Positions 28,312-38,871 of a DNA stretch of 64,000 nt are shown here, one piece after another. This DNA is from Marinobacter segnicrescens (lineage in GTDB: Bacteria; Pseudomonadota; Gammaproteobacteria; Pseudomonadales; Oleiphilaceae): NCBI RefSeq assembly GCF_900111555.1, contig NZ_FOHZ01000003.1, positions 105,777 through 169,776 on the forward strand, given 5' to 3'. Both the position numbers and the translations under genes were made by a program. Within the stretch, counting starts at the first letter, position 1; each line of letters opens with the position of its first letter. The notes under the pieces are model-generated. The model was not told the origin of the DNA. It ran no database searches and worked only from the letters and a program-made list of their open reading frames with translations.

Positions 28312-31300
28312 TCAGTCCTGGTTGCCGGCGTCAAAGATATTGCGCAGGTTGACCTCGGGATCGTCCCAGGTGCCACCGACACTATAGGTTGCACTGGTCA
28401 GTTTACTCAATGGCTCCCCCAGCAGTTTGTCCAACACAAACAGCGCACCGCCAACGGGAGGTGATGCCCCCATGAGGATCGCCGCCAGTGGCAGGTTCTG
28501 GGTGAGGGGCAGGATCACTACCAGCCGCATGTCCAGCGTACGGTTTGCAAGGTTCGTGGAACCGGACATTCGCAGGGCACCTGAAGGGCCCGCCAGCTGG
28601 AGATCCGGATTCCAGCTCAGGGTACCCTGCTTCAGGGTTCCCTGGCCGGAGATGGCATCAAAGGCCACCCCGGCCTCGTATAGATCGGAGAAATCGAAGG
28701 TCAGCCGTCGCTGCAACGTGTCGGTATTGAGCAGGTTGAACAGGCGGAACAGTTGCGCAGTATCGTTATTTTCAAGAATGACACCATCTTCCAGGCGAAG
28801 ACTGAACTCACCATTAAGGCGTCCGACGGCGAACTGATCCGGCCGCCCCGGCCAGGAAAGGCCAAGATCAATGACCGAGCTTTCACTGGTCAGGGGCGCC
28901 TCCATGCCCAACAGGGTCGCTGCGTCCTGCAGGTTGCCGCCCTCCAGCACGCCCTGCAGCACCGTTGCTTCCTCGCCTGAGGTTACTCCCCAACGGACCC
29001 GGCCATCAAAGGCCATTGAACCGATCTGGCCCTGAAGATCCTGAAGCGTCACCTGGTCCGGGGAGGGAGACAGCAGGAATGACCAGGCCCCGGCGGGATC
29101 GTCACCCAGCCACAGCGAGCCGATGCGCACATCCACTTCGGGCCATTGTCCGGCAGCCATATTACGGAACGTCTCAAGCTGCTCTGTGGGAGTCAACAGG
29201 GGCGCAGCCTCGTCAGCAGCATCATCGTCGGAACGTGCCAGCCGCAGTCTTTCCAGGTCCACCAGGACCGGCTTGCCGTCGGCAGGGATACGAACCACCC
29301 CGGTAGCCCGATAGGAGTCCGTAGTCAGCAGCCAACCGCCCGGCTCAGGGGTCAGCGTTGCGGTCACCCCTGGCAGTGCGTGGTCGCCCAGAACCAGTTC
29401 CTCCATGGACACTTCTACCCGCGTGAGCCAGTCAAAACCGGAACCGGCCGACTGGCTGCCCGTTCCGCGACCTCCTGCACCGGAGTTAGCCATTATCTGG
29501 TCAAACCAGGATTGCCATTCTCCGGGGACAAATCGATCCACATTCGCCCTGACCACCAGGCCTGCCTCTTCCGGCAGGTAGGCACCAATTCCGCCTACAA
29601 CCACCTGGCCATTAAAGAAGCCCTGTTGGCGCCATTCCAGTGCCACAGATAATCGCTCTCCCCAACGCCCTTCGATTTGCACACGGTCACCGTCCGGCCA
29701 GCGGACCAGGGCCTCGATGCGTTCTTCCGGGCCCGCTTCCCGCCCCAGCGGGGTGGGCCAGTCCGACCAGAGACCGGCACTGCTGGCATTAATCAACAAG
29801 CGGGCCGGGACGCCGGATGAGAAATCAAGGGTTGCCCCATATGGCAGTCGCCCTTCGATGCCGTTGATAACCTGGCCTTCCGGTAGCAGCCTTGCGGCCA
29901 GGGTGGCCACATCGGTCTGCCCGGTCTGGCTGATGGTCAGGCCTTTGTTGCCGCCATTGCCGGCCAGCTTGATCGTTACGGGCTGACCAAGGAAGCGGGC
30001 GCTCAGGGGATCGTCTGAGAACCCTCCGACCGAGCTATAGGAAAGATCGCCACTGATTCCCTGCCAGCGCAGATCTGCTGCCGGGTAGTAAACCTCTCCG
30101 TTACTGGTGCGGACACGGGCATCCACGTCAACATCAGGGTCGGGACCGAGCGGAAACCGCAACGACAGGTCTACGTCATAATCACCAGACACCGAGAGGG
30201 CCTCCCCGGCCCCACCGGCCATCTCTCCCAGCGGGGTTTCCGCCAGCCAGTAGGCAATCCGTTGACCATCGACAGCAGCCCGGGTCGTAACACTGACCAC
30301 TGGCGAAGCTTCCTCGGGGCTGACAACCACTTCAGCTTGCGGTAGTGACAGGCCACCGGTTTGTGCCTGGTCCAACTCCACATGGGTACGGCCATTGTGG
30401 ATACGGACGCGGCCATTGGCATCGGTAACCTCAGGCCACGCGGGATCGTAGGCGATGCGCCCGTTCCGGAATTCGTATTCCATGGCCGTGCTGAAGGCGA
30501 ACCGGGGCGTGTCCTTGCCGATCTGGCCATGCCCGTAGAACTCGCCGCGGGTAATATCACCCTCGAGGATAGCCGTTGTCAGCCAGTCATAGAGTTCCGG
30601 ATCGACGGCACCCACCGGAACAAAGTCCGCCAGCATATTGGCCACGCCATTCTCGACCGATACCTTCAGGCCCAGGTTATCCTCCCCGTAACGGTCCAGA
30701 CGGAGATCAAAGGCGCCTTCGAGACGGGTCCGGTCCTGGTAGGTCATCTGCAGGTCACGGGCGAAAACCCGGGTGATCCCCCCGTCCAGGCGCCACCCAA
30801 CCTGGCCGGACGCCCGGCCGAAAGCCCAGGGGCCAGCGAAGAGTTCCGGAAAGTGCAGGGTCGTATCCTCACCGTCGACCCCCACCTGCCCGCCATGGCG
30901 ATTGAGCCATAGCCTGCCCTGTACATTGCCGCCACCGGGTGCGCCCTGATGGGGCTGCACCGATACACCTTCAAGGCGGGCGGACAGGTGGAATTCCTCA
31001 GGCAGTTTACGGGGGATCTCCAGATCGAAAGCCGACAGATCACCTTCAGGAGCGAGTGCAGCAAGGTGGTACTGGGCCCGGGCTGGCAACAGCTCCGAAG
31101 CCACAGCCAGCCGAGCCAGGGGACCTACCGCTACCCTGGGCGCCCTGACGTGGAACGCCAGGCGATCATAGTCAATTCGTCCCTCCACACCGGTCACCTG
31201 GTCCTCCTGCCAACGCCAACCCAGCTCCTTGACGTGGAAGCTGCCGCCACCGTCGGTGCGCCGCCAGCCAATCCGGGCAGACAGCCCTCGCAGGGGGGCC

Positions 31301-32262
31301 AGGGTATCCAGCTCGCTATCCAGCTGCACCCGGTGCACCTCAAGCTGACCGTTCAGGCGCTCTAACTGGCCATTCTGGAAGCTTAGCCAGGTGCGGGCAT
31401 CGGCGTTAAGCTCACGAATCTCGAAGCCGCGCCACTGAAGTCCCCGAGTGAGTCCTTCAAAGAAGGCACCCGGAGTCAACTCCGCCCAGACCTGGCCCGT
31501 AAAGCGGCCGTCAAACAGGTCCTGGCCCGTAACCGAAAACGTGGCCAGTTGCTCGAGCGTACCCTGGCGCATGGCACGGCCAGAGGCAGACATCCGCTGA
31601 TTACCGTAAGCCAGGTCCAGCTGTGGAACGTCCAGGAACACCGTGTCAGCGTCTGGCGTCTTCAGGCCGACGGTAAGATGGGTAAGACGAATGTGTGGGT
31701 CAGAGATCCTGGCCGTCAGTTCATCCAGCCAGCGTCGCGGCTCCAGCCACTGTTCTCTCTCCAGGGGCTCTCCGCTCAGACCCGGCCCTGGCTCAGGAAG
31801 GGTCAGCCCCTCAATGGCAAGGCGCCCGTCAGAGTCCTGCTCAACCACCAGGTCCAGGCCGTCGGCTTCCATCCGCTGGAACACCAGCCCCATGCGTAAC
31901 AGTGACCTGGGCCCGTCCAGGCGCAACAGCAGCTGTTGCAGCGCTACCGCACTACGGTCCGGCGCATCCTGGTGGGCGATGCGCAGACCTTCCGCCAGCA
32001 AAATCGGATCCGCCCCCTGCCACCGGGCCGAGAGCGACTCGATAGACACCTCCTGGCCCAGCCGCTGGCTGAGCAAGGCTTCCAGCCGGGGCCGGTAATC
32101 ATCAACGTGCTCGGCGGTGTACCTCGCCCAACTGGTCAGCACAGCGATCACCAGCAACAGGGCGATGGACAGCCACATCAGGGCCAGCAGCAGAAAACGG
32201 GACAGGGACCGTCCCCCGGACTCCCGGGCTGGGTCAGGAGAGGGGGACGCTGGCCGGGCCAT
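28312..32262 (-). CDS. yhdP: YhdP-family envelope protein (AsmA/TamB-like)
   Basis: A 1316-residue protein with a single N-terminal membrane helix (about 19-44) and a long periplasmic beta-rich body ending in an AsmA-like C-terminal domain (RLNGEFSLRLEDGVI, LQLAGPSGALRMSGS, LVVILPLTQNLPLAAI). YhdP is a bridge-like protein that moves phospholipids to the outer membrane in E. coli, in parallel with TamB and YdbH. It is five bases downstream of rng. Length is normal for the family. Confidence 0.93.
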   Translation of the reverse strand: MARPASPSPDPARESGGRSLSRFLLLALMWLSIALLLVIAVLTSWARYTAEHVDDYRPRLEALLSQRLGQEVSIESLSARWQGADPILLAEGLRIAHQDAPDRSAVALQQLLLRLDGPRSLLRMGLVFQRMEADGLDLVVEQDSDGRLAIEGLTLPEPGPGLSGEPLEREQWLEPRRWLDELTARISDPHIRLTHLTVGLKTPDADTVFLDVPQLDLAYGNQRMSASGRAMRQGTLEQLATFSVTGQDLFDGRFTGQVWAELTPGAFFEGLTRGLQWRGFEIRELNADARTWLSFQNGQLERLNGQLEVHRVQLDSELDTLAPLRGLSARIGWRRTDGGGSFHVKELGWRWQEDQVTGVEGRIDYDRLAFHVRAPRVAVGPLARLAVASELLPARAQYHLAALAPEGDLSAFDLEIPRKLPEEFHLSARLEGVSVQPHQGAPGGGNVQGRLWLNRHGGQVGVDGEDTTLHFPELFAGPWAFGRASGQVGWRLDGGITRVFARDLQMTYQDRTRLEGAFDLRLDRYGEDNLGLKVSVENGVANMLADFVPVGAVDPELYDWLTTAILEGDITRGEFYGHGQIGKDTPRFAFSTAMEYEFRNGRIAYDPAWPEVTDANGRVRIHNGRTHVELDQAQTGGLSLPQAEVVVSPEEASPVVSVTTRAAVDGQRIAYWLAETPLGEMAGGAGEALSVSGDYDVDLSLRFPLGPDPDVDVDARVRTSNGEVYYPAADLRWQGISGDLSYSSVGGFSDDPLSARFLGQPVTIKLAGNGGNKGLTISQTGQTDVATLAARLLPEGQVINGIEGRLPYGATLDFSSGVPARLLINASSAGLWSDWPTPLGREAGPEERIEALVRWPDGDRVQIEGRWGERLSVALEWRQQGFFNGQVVVGGIGAYLPEEAGLVVRANVDRFVPGEWQSWFDQIMANSGAGGRGTGSQSAGSGFDWLTRVEVSMEELVLGDHALPGVTATLTPEPGGWLLTTDSYRATGVVRIPADGKPVLVDLERLRLARSDDDAADEAAPLLTPTEQLETFRNMAAGQWPEVDVRIGSLWLGDDPAGAWSFLLSPSPDQVTLQDLQGQIGSMAFDGRVRWGVTSGEEATVLQGVLEGGNLQDAATLLGMEAPLTSESSVIDLGLSWPGRPDQFAVGRLNGEFSLRLEDGVILENNDTAQLFRLFNLLNTDTLQRRLTFDFSDLYEAGVAFDAISGQGTLKQGTLSWNPDLQLAGPSGALRMSGSTNLANRTLDMRLVVILPLTQNLPLAAILMGASPPVGGALFVLDKLLGEPLSKLTSATYSVGGTWDDPEVNLRNIFDAGNQD

Positions 32263-32267
32263 TGTGC

Positions 32268-33755
32268 TCAGAGTAACACCACATCGTACTGTTCCTGGCT
32301 GTAGAAGGGTTCAACCTGGAAACGAATGGACTTTTCGATGAAGGTTTCCAGGTCCGCCACATTGTCAGCCTCCTCATCCAGCAAACGATCTACCACCTTC
32401 TGTGACCCCATCACGAGGTAACTTTCCGCATCATAGGCGCGATTGATCCGCAGGATTTCCCGGAATATTTCATAGCATACGGTCTCGGCCGTCTTGAGGA
32501 AGCCGCGGCCATCGCAGATGGGACAGGGCTCACACAGAATCTGACCAAGACTTTCGGTGGTGCGCTTGCGGGTCATCTCCACCAGGCCCAGCTCGGAGAC
32601 ACCGGTAATCTTGGTCTTGGCGTGGTCCCGCTCGAGCATCTTCTCCAGCATCCGATGTACCTGGCGCTGGTGTTCAGGGTCTTCCATATCGATAAAGTCG
32701 ATGATGATGATGCCCCCAAGGTTCCTCAGCCGGAGCTGACGGCTTATGGCCCGCGCGGCCTCAAGGTTGGTCTTGAAGATGGTTTCTTCCAGGTTGCGGT
32801 GGCCGACAAACCCTCCGGTATTGATATCAATGGTGGTCATGGCCTCGGTCTGGTCGATGATCACATAGCCACCGGATTTCAGCTGGACCTTGCGGCTCAG
32901 GGCTTTCTGGATTTCATCCTCAACGCTGTAGAGATCAAAGATCGGGCGCTCGCCGGGATAGTACTCCACCTTGGTTTCGAATTCGGACACAAATTCACGA
33001 ACAAAATCCATCACCCGCTGATAGCTTTCCCGCGAATCGATGCGAACCTTTTCGGTTTGAGGCCGGATCAGGTCACGAATGGTGCGGATAAACAGGGGCA
33101 AGTCCTGGTAGATGATGGACGGCGCCATCACATGCTCTATCCGGTCCACGATAGACTGGTTCAGGCGTTGCAGATACACCATGTCCGCCAGCAGGTCCTC
33201 CTCGGACACCCCTTCCGCTGCCGTCCGGATGATAAAGCCGCCGGCACAGTCTTCCTGCTCGCTGATGGCACTTTCCAGGATGCCCTTCAGGCGGGTCCGC
33301 TCATCGTCATCCTCGATGCGCTGAGAAATCCCGATGTGGTGAACACCCGGCATGAACACCAGGTAACGGGAAGGAATGGAAAGCTGGGTAGTGAGCCGCG
33401 CACCCTTGGTGCCGATGGGATCCTTGGTGACCTGAACAACCAGGGACTGCCCCTCCCGTAGCAGCGTTCGAATGTCCGGTACCGTTCTGGGACCATCCCC
33501 GGTATCGCCATTATCCCCTGCAGAGGTGGATGGCATGACGTCGGAAGCGTGGATAAACGCAGCCCGCTCCAGTCCGATGTCGACGAAGGCCGCCTCCATA
33601 CCCGGCAAGACGCGGACTACCTTACCCTTGAAAATATTACCGACAATCCCCCTGCGGGTTGTCCGCTCGACATAAGCTTCCTGAAGCATCCCGTTTTCAA
33701 CCAGTGCCACCCTGGTTTCCACCGGGGTCACGTTGATCAGGATTTCCTCGCTCAT
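32268..33755 (-). CDS. rng: Ribonuclease G
   Basis: A 495-residue RNase E/G-family enzyme: S1-like domain (GNIFKGKVVRVLPGMEAAFVDIG, about residues 39-61), the catalytic aspartates in TTIDINTGGFVG and IIIIDFIDME, and the zinc-link cysteines CEPCPICDG (about 404-412). It lacks the long C-terminal scaffold of RNase E. It matures 5' ends of 16S rRNA and degrades some mRNAs. Only one base lies between the maf stop and its ATG. Confidence 0.96.
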   Translation of the reverse strand: MSEEILINVTPVETRVALVENGMLQEAYVERTTRRGIVGNIFKGKVVRVLPGMEAAFVDIGLERAAFIHASDVMPSTSAGDNGDTGDGPRTVPDIRTLLREGQSLVVQVTKDPIGTKGARLTTQLSIPSRYLVFMPGVHHIGISQRIEDDDERTRLKGILESAISEQEDCAGGFIIRTAAEGVSEEDLLADMVYLQRLNQSIVDRIEHVMAPSIIYQDLPLFIRTIRDLIRPQTEKVRIDSRESYQRVMDFVREFVSEFETKVEYYPGERPIFDLYSVEDEIQKALSRKVQLKSGGYVIIDQTEAMTTIDINTGGFVGHRNLEETIFKTNLEAARAISRQLRLRNLGGIIIIDFIDMEDPEHQRQVHRMLEKMLERDHAKTKITGVSELGLVEMTRKRTTESLGQILCEPCPICDGRGFLKTAETVCYEIFREILRINRAYDAESYLVMGSQKVVDRLLDEEADNVADLETFIEKSIRFQVEPFYSQEQYDVVLL

Positions 33756-33756
33756 G

Positions 33757-34365
33757 TCATTCTCCGTTGTTGGATGTCCAGTAGTGCCAGACCGGCAGAC
33801 CTGCCCCTGTCAGCAGGCCCGCGGTCACGTCCAGGGGCAGCCCTACAACTGCACTGTAACTGCCTTTGATGGATGCCACAAAGGCGCCGCCGCGGCCCTG
33901 TATGCCGTATGCACCAGCCTTGTCCATGGGCTCGCCCGTATCGCAGTAGGCGTCAATTTCACGTTCATCAAGGGAACGGAATTCCACATCGGTTGTGCTG
34001 ACGGATACCTTTGTACCATCACTGGTCGTCAGGGCAACGCCGGTCATTACCTGGTGTGTGCGGCCTGACAGGGCCTGAAGCATTGATTTCGCTTCTTCCC
34101 GATCCACAGGCTTACCCAGGATCCAGTGTTCCAGCACCACAGTGGTGTCGGAGCCGATGACAAGGGCTTCCGCCTGCCCCGCCTGTTGATAGCCAGCGAG
34201 GGCCTTCTCCCGGGCCAGCCGCTGCACATAGGCTTCCGGCTCCTCCCCCGGACGTGGGGTTTCATCGATAGCCACTGGCTGTGTATCAAAGGATAGCCCA
34301 AGCTGCCTGAGAAGGTCTGCCCTTCGCGGCGATGCCGAGGCCAGTATGACCGAGTGTTTCATCAT
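33757..34365 (-). CDS. Maf-family nucleoside triphosphate pyrophosphatase (YhdE type)
   Basis: A 202-residue Maf/HAM1-fold protein: ILASASPRRADLL at the start, VIGSDTTVVL and GYQQAG-AEALVI, KAGAYGIQG and IKGSYSAVVGLPL. YhdE-type Maf hydrolyses dTTP and UTP, perhaps to keep modified nucleotides out of nucleic acids. It lies between mreD and rng as in most gammaproteobacteria. The start may be the first or second ATG. Confidence 0.93.
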   Translation of the reverse strand: MMKHSVILASASPRRADLLRQLGLSFDTQPVAIDETPRPGEEPEAYVQRLAREKALAGYQQAGQAEALVIGSDTTVVLEHWILGKPVDREEAKSMLQALSGRTHQVMTGVALTTSDGTKVSVSTTDVEFRSLDEREIDAYCDTGEPMDKAGAYGIQGRGGAFVASIKGSYSAVVGLPLDVTAGLLTGAGLPVWHYWTSNNGE

Positions 34366-34384
34366 GCGTTTTCCGACAGGACAG

Positions 34385-34861
34385 TCAGCCGAGTTTCAGG
34401 TTCAGTTTGTCCAGCAATGGGCATAACACCAGCCACAGCCCGGCACTGGTCACGGCTGGCCACAGGTAGGCAAACCCTGGCGTCTCTGCTCCCAGTATCT
34501 GTTTGATAAAATGCACCAGCATCTGGTTGATCCCCACCAGGAGGAAAACGATTATGCTCTGCTGGATCAGCGGGAACATTCGCAGGCGCTGGTGGACTGT
34601 CAGCACCAGGAACGCCACTACCGCCATGGCGAGCCCGTTAACCCCCAGGGGCGTCGCCTCGAGCACGTCCAGCAAGAGACCCAGCACCCAAGCTGTCAGA
34701 ATGCCGAACTGGGCCGGTGCCCGATAAGTCCAGTAGAATACTACCAACGCCAGCCATTCCGGGCGGAACTCGAACCAGCCCTGGGGGAACAGGGAAATAC
34801 TTGCGACCAGCGCCAGCAGGATACTGAGGAACATCACCGGATAACTGATTATCGACAGCAT
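34385..34861 (-). CDS. mreD: Rod shape-determining protein MreD
   Basis: A 158-residue polytopic membrane protein with about five helices (for example 9-25, 34-48, 50-66, 99-117). It belongs to the elongasome with MreB and MreC. The start overlaps the last base of mreC. Confidence 0.9.
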   Translation of the reverse strand: MLSIISYPVMFLSILLALVASISLFPQGWFEFRPEWLALVVFYWTYRAPAQFGILTAWVLGLLLDVLEATPLGVNGLAMAVVAFLVLTVHQRLRMFPLIQQSIIVFLLVGINQMLVHFIKQILGAETPGFAYLWPAVTSAGLWLVLCPLLDKLNLKLG

Positions 34862-35757
34862 CAGTTGGTCTCTCCGCCGGTTTCCGGGCCAGCGTCCGGG
34901 GCCATGCTGCCGGCTTCCTGCTGGTCGTACAGCTCCTCAGTACCAGCCGCCCCGGCCTCAGAGAACACCACCAGCACCAGCTTGCTTCTGCTCAGCCGGG
35001 CCATCGGAGTGGCGTGAATAGTCACAAAGGGGGCACCGGGGTCCTTGGTAATGTGGGAGACTTCAGCCACCGGATACCCCTTCGGGAAACGCCCCCCAAG
35101 GCCAGAGCTCACCAGGACGTCTCCTTCACGGATATCGGCGGTATCCGGCACATGGACCAGCTCCAGCTGACCGATATCACCATTGCCCAGCAAAATAGCC
35201 CTCAGGCCATTCCGCAGGACTTCTACCGGTACTGCATGGCTGCTGTCAGAAATGAGCAATACACGGGAGGTAAACGCCGCGGTATAAAGCACCTGGCCCA
35301 TCAGGCCATTGGAGTCCAGGATTGCCTGACCGGCTTCCAGACCATCCCGGGCACCCTTGTTGATGATCACTTCATGGGAGAAGGGATCCGGGGACACCCC
35401 GACAACCTCGGCGACCACGACCCGGTCATCAAGCGCCCCAGAGGCATTCATCAGTTCCCGCAAACGGTTGTTTTCTGCGGCCAGGGCACCGTACTTGAGG
35501 GCACGGCGCTCAAGAATCATCAGGCGGGCCTTGAGGGCTTCATTTTCGCTGAGCAGGTCTTCCCTGGGGGTAACCACGCCTGCAAACCAATCCCCGAAAC
35601 GATCCGGGGCGTTACCCAACCAGAATACCGGCGCAAGCGCACTGGCAATACCACTGCGCAAGGGTTCGAGCCGTTCAAAGCGGTCATCTGCCACGATCAG
35701 GACCGCCGACAACACCAGCACTATAAGCAGACGGAATCCTGGAACAGGACCCTGCAC
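34861..35757 (-). CDS. mreC: Rod shape-determining protein MreC
   Basis: A 298-residue bitopic protein: N-terminal membrane helix (LLIVLVLSAVLIVA), coiled coil (about 68-100), then the beta-barrel domain (VVGVSPDPFSHEVIINKGARDGLEAGQ; GLMGQVLYTAAFTSRVLLISD; GDVLVSSGLGGRFPKGYPV). It scaffolds the elongasome in the periplasm. The coordinates use GTG 35757, the only common start codon in frame, but its Shine-Dalgarno sequence is 22 bases away. AAGGGGG is ideally placed seven bases before an in-frame ATT at 35770-35772, which would add MKTIF and match family N-termini. I think the ATT start is the more probable one. Confidence 0.93.
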   Translation of the reverse strand: MQGPVPGFRLLIVLVLSAVLIVADDRFERLEPLRSGIASALAPVFWLGNAPDRFGDWFAGVVTPREDLLSENEALKARLMILERRALKYGALAAENNRLRELMNASGALDDRVVVAEVVGVSPDPFSHEVIINKGARDGLEAGQAILDSNGLMGQVLYTAAFTSRVLLISDSSHAVPVEVLRNGLRAILLGNGDIGQLELVHVPDTADIREGDVLVSSGLGGRFPKGYPVAEVSHITKDPGAPFVTIHATPMARLSRSKLVLVVFSEAGAAGTEELYDQQEAGSMAPDAGPETGGETN

Positions 35758-35800
35758 GAAAATGGTCTTAATGGCGCAACCCCCTTGCCCCGATAACGCA

Positions 35801-35831
35801 ACCGCCGCTGGGGCGTAACCCCAGCGGCGGT
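35801..35831 (-). promoter_or_regulatory. Strong hairpin in the mreB-mreC intergenic region
   Basis: A perfect 13-base-pair GC-rich stem (35801-35813 with 35819-35831) and a five-base loop lie about 14 bases before the mreC ribosome-binding site. There is no T run, so it is not a standard terminator. It may lower mreC relative to mreB, or protect the mreB transcript's 3' end. Confidence 0.6.
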
Positions 35832-35871
35832 ATCGGGCATGAGTCAGTCAGGCCGGAACCCGGAATCACGG

Positions 35872-37053
<1,182 letters not shown>

Positions 37054-37091
37054 TTAACATATCGCTTTTCCATTAATTCCGGAGGCAATGC

Positions 37092-37379
37092 GTGACCATT
37101 TCCCGCAAGGACATTGAAAAAGTTGCGGTGCTCGCCCGCATCCAGGTGGATGATGCACAGGTGTCCGCCCTGGAAAAGGACCTGGGCAATATCCTGGATC
37201 TGGTGGACCAGCTCAGCGCCGCCGATACCGAGTCCGTCGAGCCCCTGGCCCACCCCCTGGACGCCGTCCAGCGCCTGCGGCCGGACGAAGTTACCGAGAC
37301 CGACCAGCGTGCCGAGTTCCAGGCCATTGCTCCGGCAACGGAGAATGGACTTTACCTTGTCCCCCGCGTTATCGAGTGA
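37092..37379 (+). CDS. gatC: Asp-tRNA(Asn)/Glu-tRNA(Gln) amidotransferase subunit C
   Basis: A 95-residue GatC (ISRKDIEKVAVLARIQVDDAQ; LDLVDQLSAADTE; LRPDEVTE). It holds GatA and GatB together. Translation starts at GTG, with CCGGAGG directly upstream. It opens the gatCAB operon, divergent from mreB with 179 bases between. Confidence 0.95.
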   Translation: MTISRKDIEKVAVLARIQVDDAQVSALEKDLGNILDLVDQLSAADTESVEPLAHPLDAVQRLRPDEVTETDQRAEFQAIAPATENGLYLVPRVIE

Positions 37380-37403
37380 CCGACCAGCGACCCAGGAACC
37401 ACC

Positions 37404-38849
37404 ATGCACAACAAATCCGTAGCCGAACTTTCCCGTGCGCTGGAACAGGGCACTGTCTCCAGCGTCGAACTGACCCGTCAGTTTCTTGATCGCATCCGTT
37501 GTGAAGATGGCAAATACAACAGCTTCATTACCGTAACCGAAGACCAGGCCCTGGCAGACGCCAGGGCCGCTGACGAGCAGCGCGCCAATGGTAACGCGAC
37601 ACCCTGGACCGGTGTCCCCTTTGCCCACAAGGACATCTTCTGCACCCGGGGTGTGCGCACCACCTGCGGCTCGAAAATGCTGGAAAACTTCGTTCCGCCC
37701 TATGACGCCACAGTTACCGCCAATTTCCGCAAGGCTGGCGCAGTATGTCTGGGCAAGACCAACATGGACGAATTTGCCATGGGGTCGTCCAACGAATCCA
37801 GCTATTTCGGGCCGGTAACCAACCCCTGGGGCGCCAAGCGTGTCCCCGGAGGCTCGTCCGGTGGTTCCGCGGCAGCCGTAGCCGCACGCCTGGTACCGGC
37901 GGCCACGGCCACTGACACCGGCGGCTCGATCCGCCAGCCCGCCGCCCTGTGTGGCGTCACCGGCCTCAAACCCACCTATGGCCGGGTATCCCGTTATGGC
38001 ATGATCGCGTTCGCCTCCAGCCTGGACCAGGGTGGCACCATGGCCCGCACGGCAGAAGACAACGCCCTGATGCTGAACGTAATGGCCGGCTTCGACCCGA
38101 AAGATTCCACCTGTGTGGATCGCGGGGTACCGGACTACACGGCCACCCTGGACGAGCCCCTGAAGGGCCTGAAAATCGGGCTACCAAAGGAGTATTTCTC
38201 CGAGCAGCTCAGCCCGGCCATGGAGCAACAGGTCCGTGACGCGGTAAAAGAATACGAGAAGCTGGGGGCCACGGTTAAGGAAGTGTCCCTGCCCCACGCA
38301 AATTTGGCCATAGCCGCATACTACGTGATCGCCCCGGCGGAAGCCTCCGCCAACCTGTCCCGGTTTGACGGCGTTCGCTATGGCTATCGCTGTGAAGACC
38401 CGAAGGACCTGATGGACCTGTACACCCGCACCCGGGCAGAAGGCTTTGGCAATGAGGTGGAGCGGCGGATCCTGGTGGGTACCTACGCCCTTTCCGCCGG
38501 CTACTTTGATGCCTACTACCTGAAGGCCCAGAAAGTCCGCCGCCTGATCCAGCAGGATTTCATCAACGCCTTCCGGGAGGTAGACGTCCTGATGAGCCCG
38601 ACCTCCCCGTCGCCGGCGTTTGTCCAGGGTGAGAAGAGCACCGACCCGGTGACCATGTACCTGGAGGACGTGTTTACCATTGCCGTCAACCTGGCCGGCG
38701 TGCCGGCCATGTCGGTCCCGGCCGGTTTCATCGACGGCCTGCCGGTTGGCCTGCAGATCATCGGGGACTATTTCTCCGAAGCCCGGCTGCTCAACGCCGC
38801 CCATCAGTTCCAGCAGGTGACCGACTGGCACCAGCGCGAGCCTAACTAA
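37404..38849 (+). CDS. gatA: Asp-tRNA(Asn)/Glu-tRNA(Gln) amidotransferase subunit A
   Basis: A 481-residue amidase-signature enzyme with the Ser-cisSer-Lys triad: K76 (PFAHKDIF), S151 (GGSSGGSAA) and S175 (DTGGSIRQP). It frees ammonia from glutamine for the transamidation in GatB. It is 24 bases after gatC and 22 before gatB. Presence of gatCAB means misacylated Asp-tRNA(Asn) and/or Glu-tRNA(Gln) is used. Confidence 0.96.
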   Translation: MHNKSVAELSRALEQGTVSSVELTRQFLDRIRCEDGKYNSFITVTEDQALADARAADEQRANGNATPWTGVPFAHKDIFCTRGVRTTCGSKMLENFVPPYDATVTANFRKAGAVCLGKTNMDEFAMGSSNESSYFGPVTNPWGAKRVPGGSSGGSAAAVAARLVPAATATDTGGSIRQPAALCGVTGLKPTYGRVSRYGMIAFASSLDQGGTMARTAEDNALMLNVMAGFDPKDSTCVDRGVPDYTATLDEPLKGLKIGLPKEYFSEQLSPAMEQQVRDAVKEYEKLGATVKEVSLPHANLAIAAYYVIAPAEASANLSRFDGVRYGYRCEDPKDLMDLYTRTRAEGFGNEVERRILVGTYALSAGYFDAYYLKAQKVRRLIQQDFINAFREVDVLMSPTSPSPAFVQGEKSTDPVTMYLEDVFTIAVNLAGVPAMSVPAGFIDGLPVGLQIIGDYFSEARLLNAAHQFQQVTDWHQREPN

Positions 38850-38871
38850 GCCCGACGGAGGAGAGTGTCAC

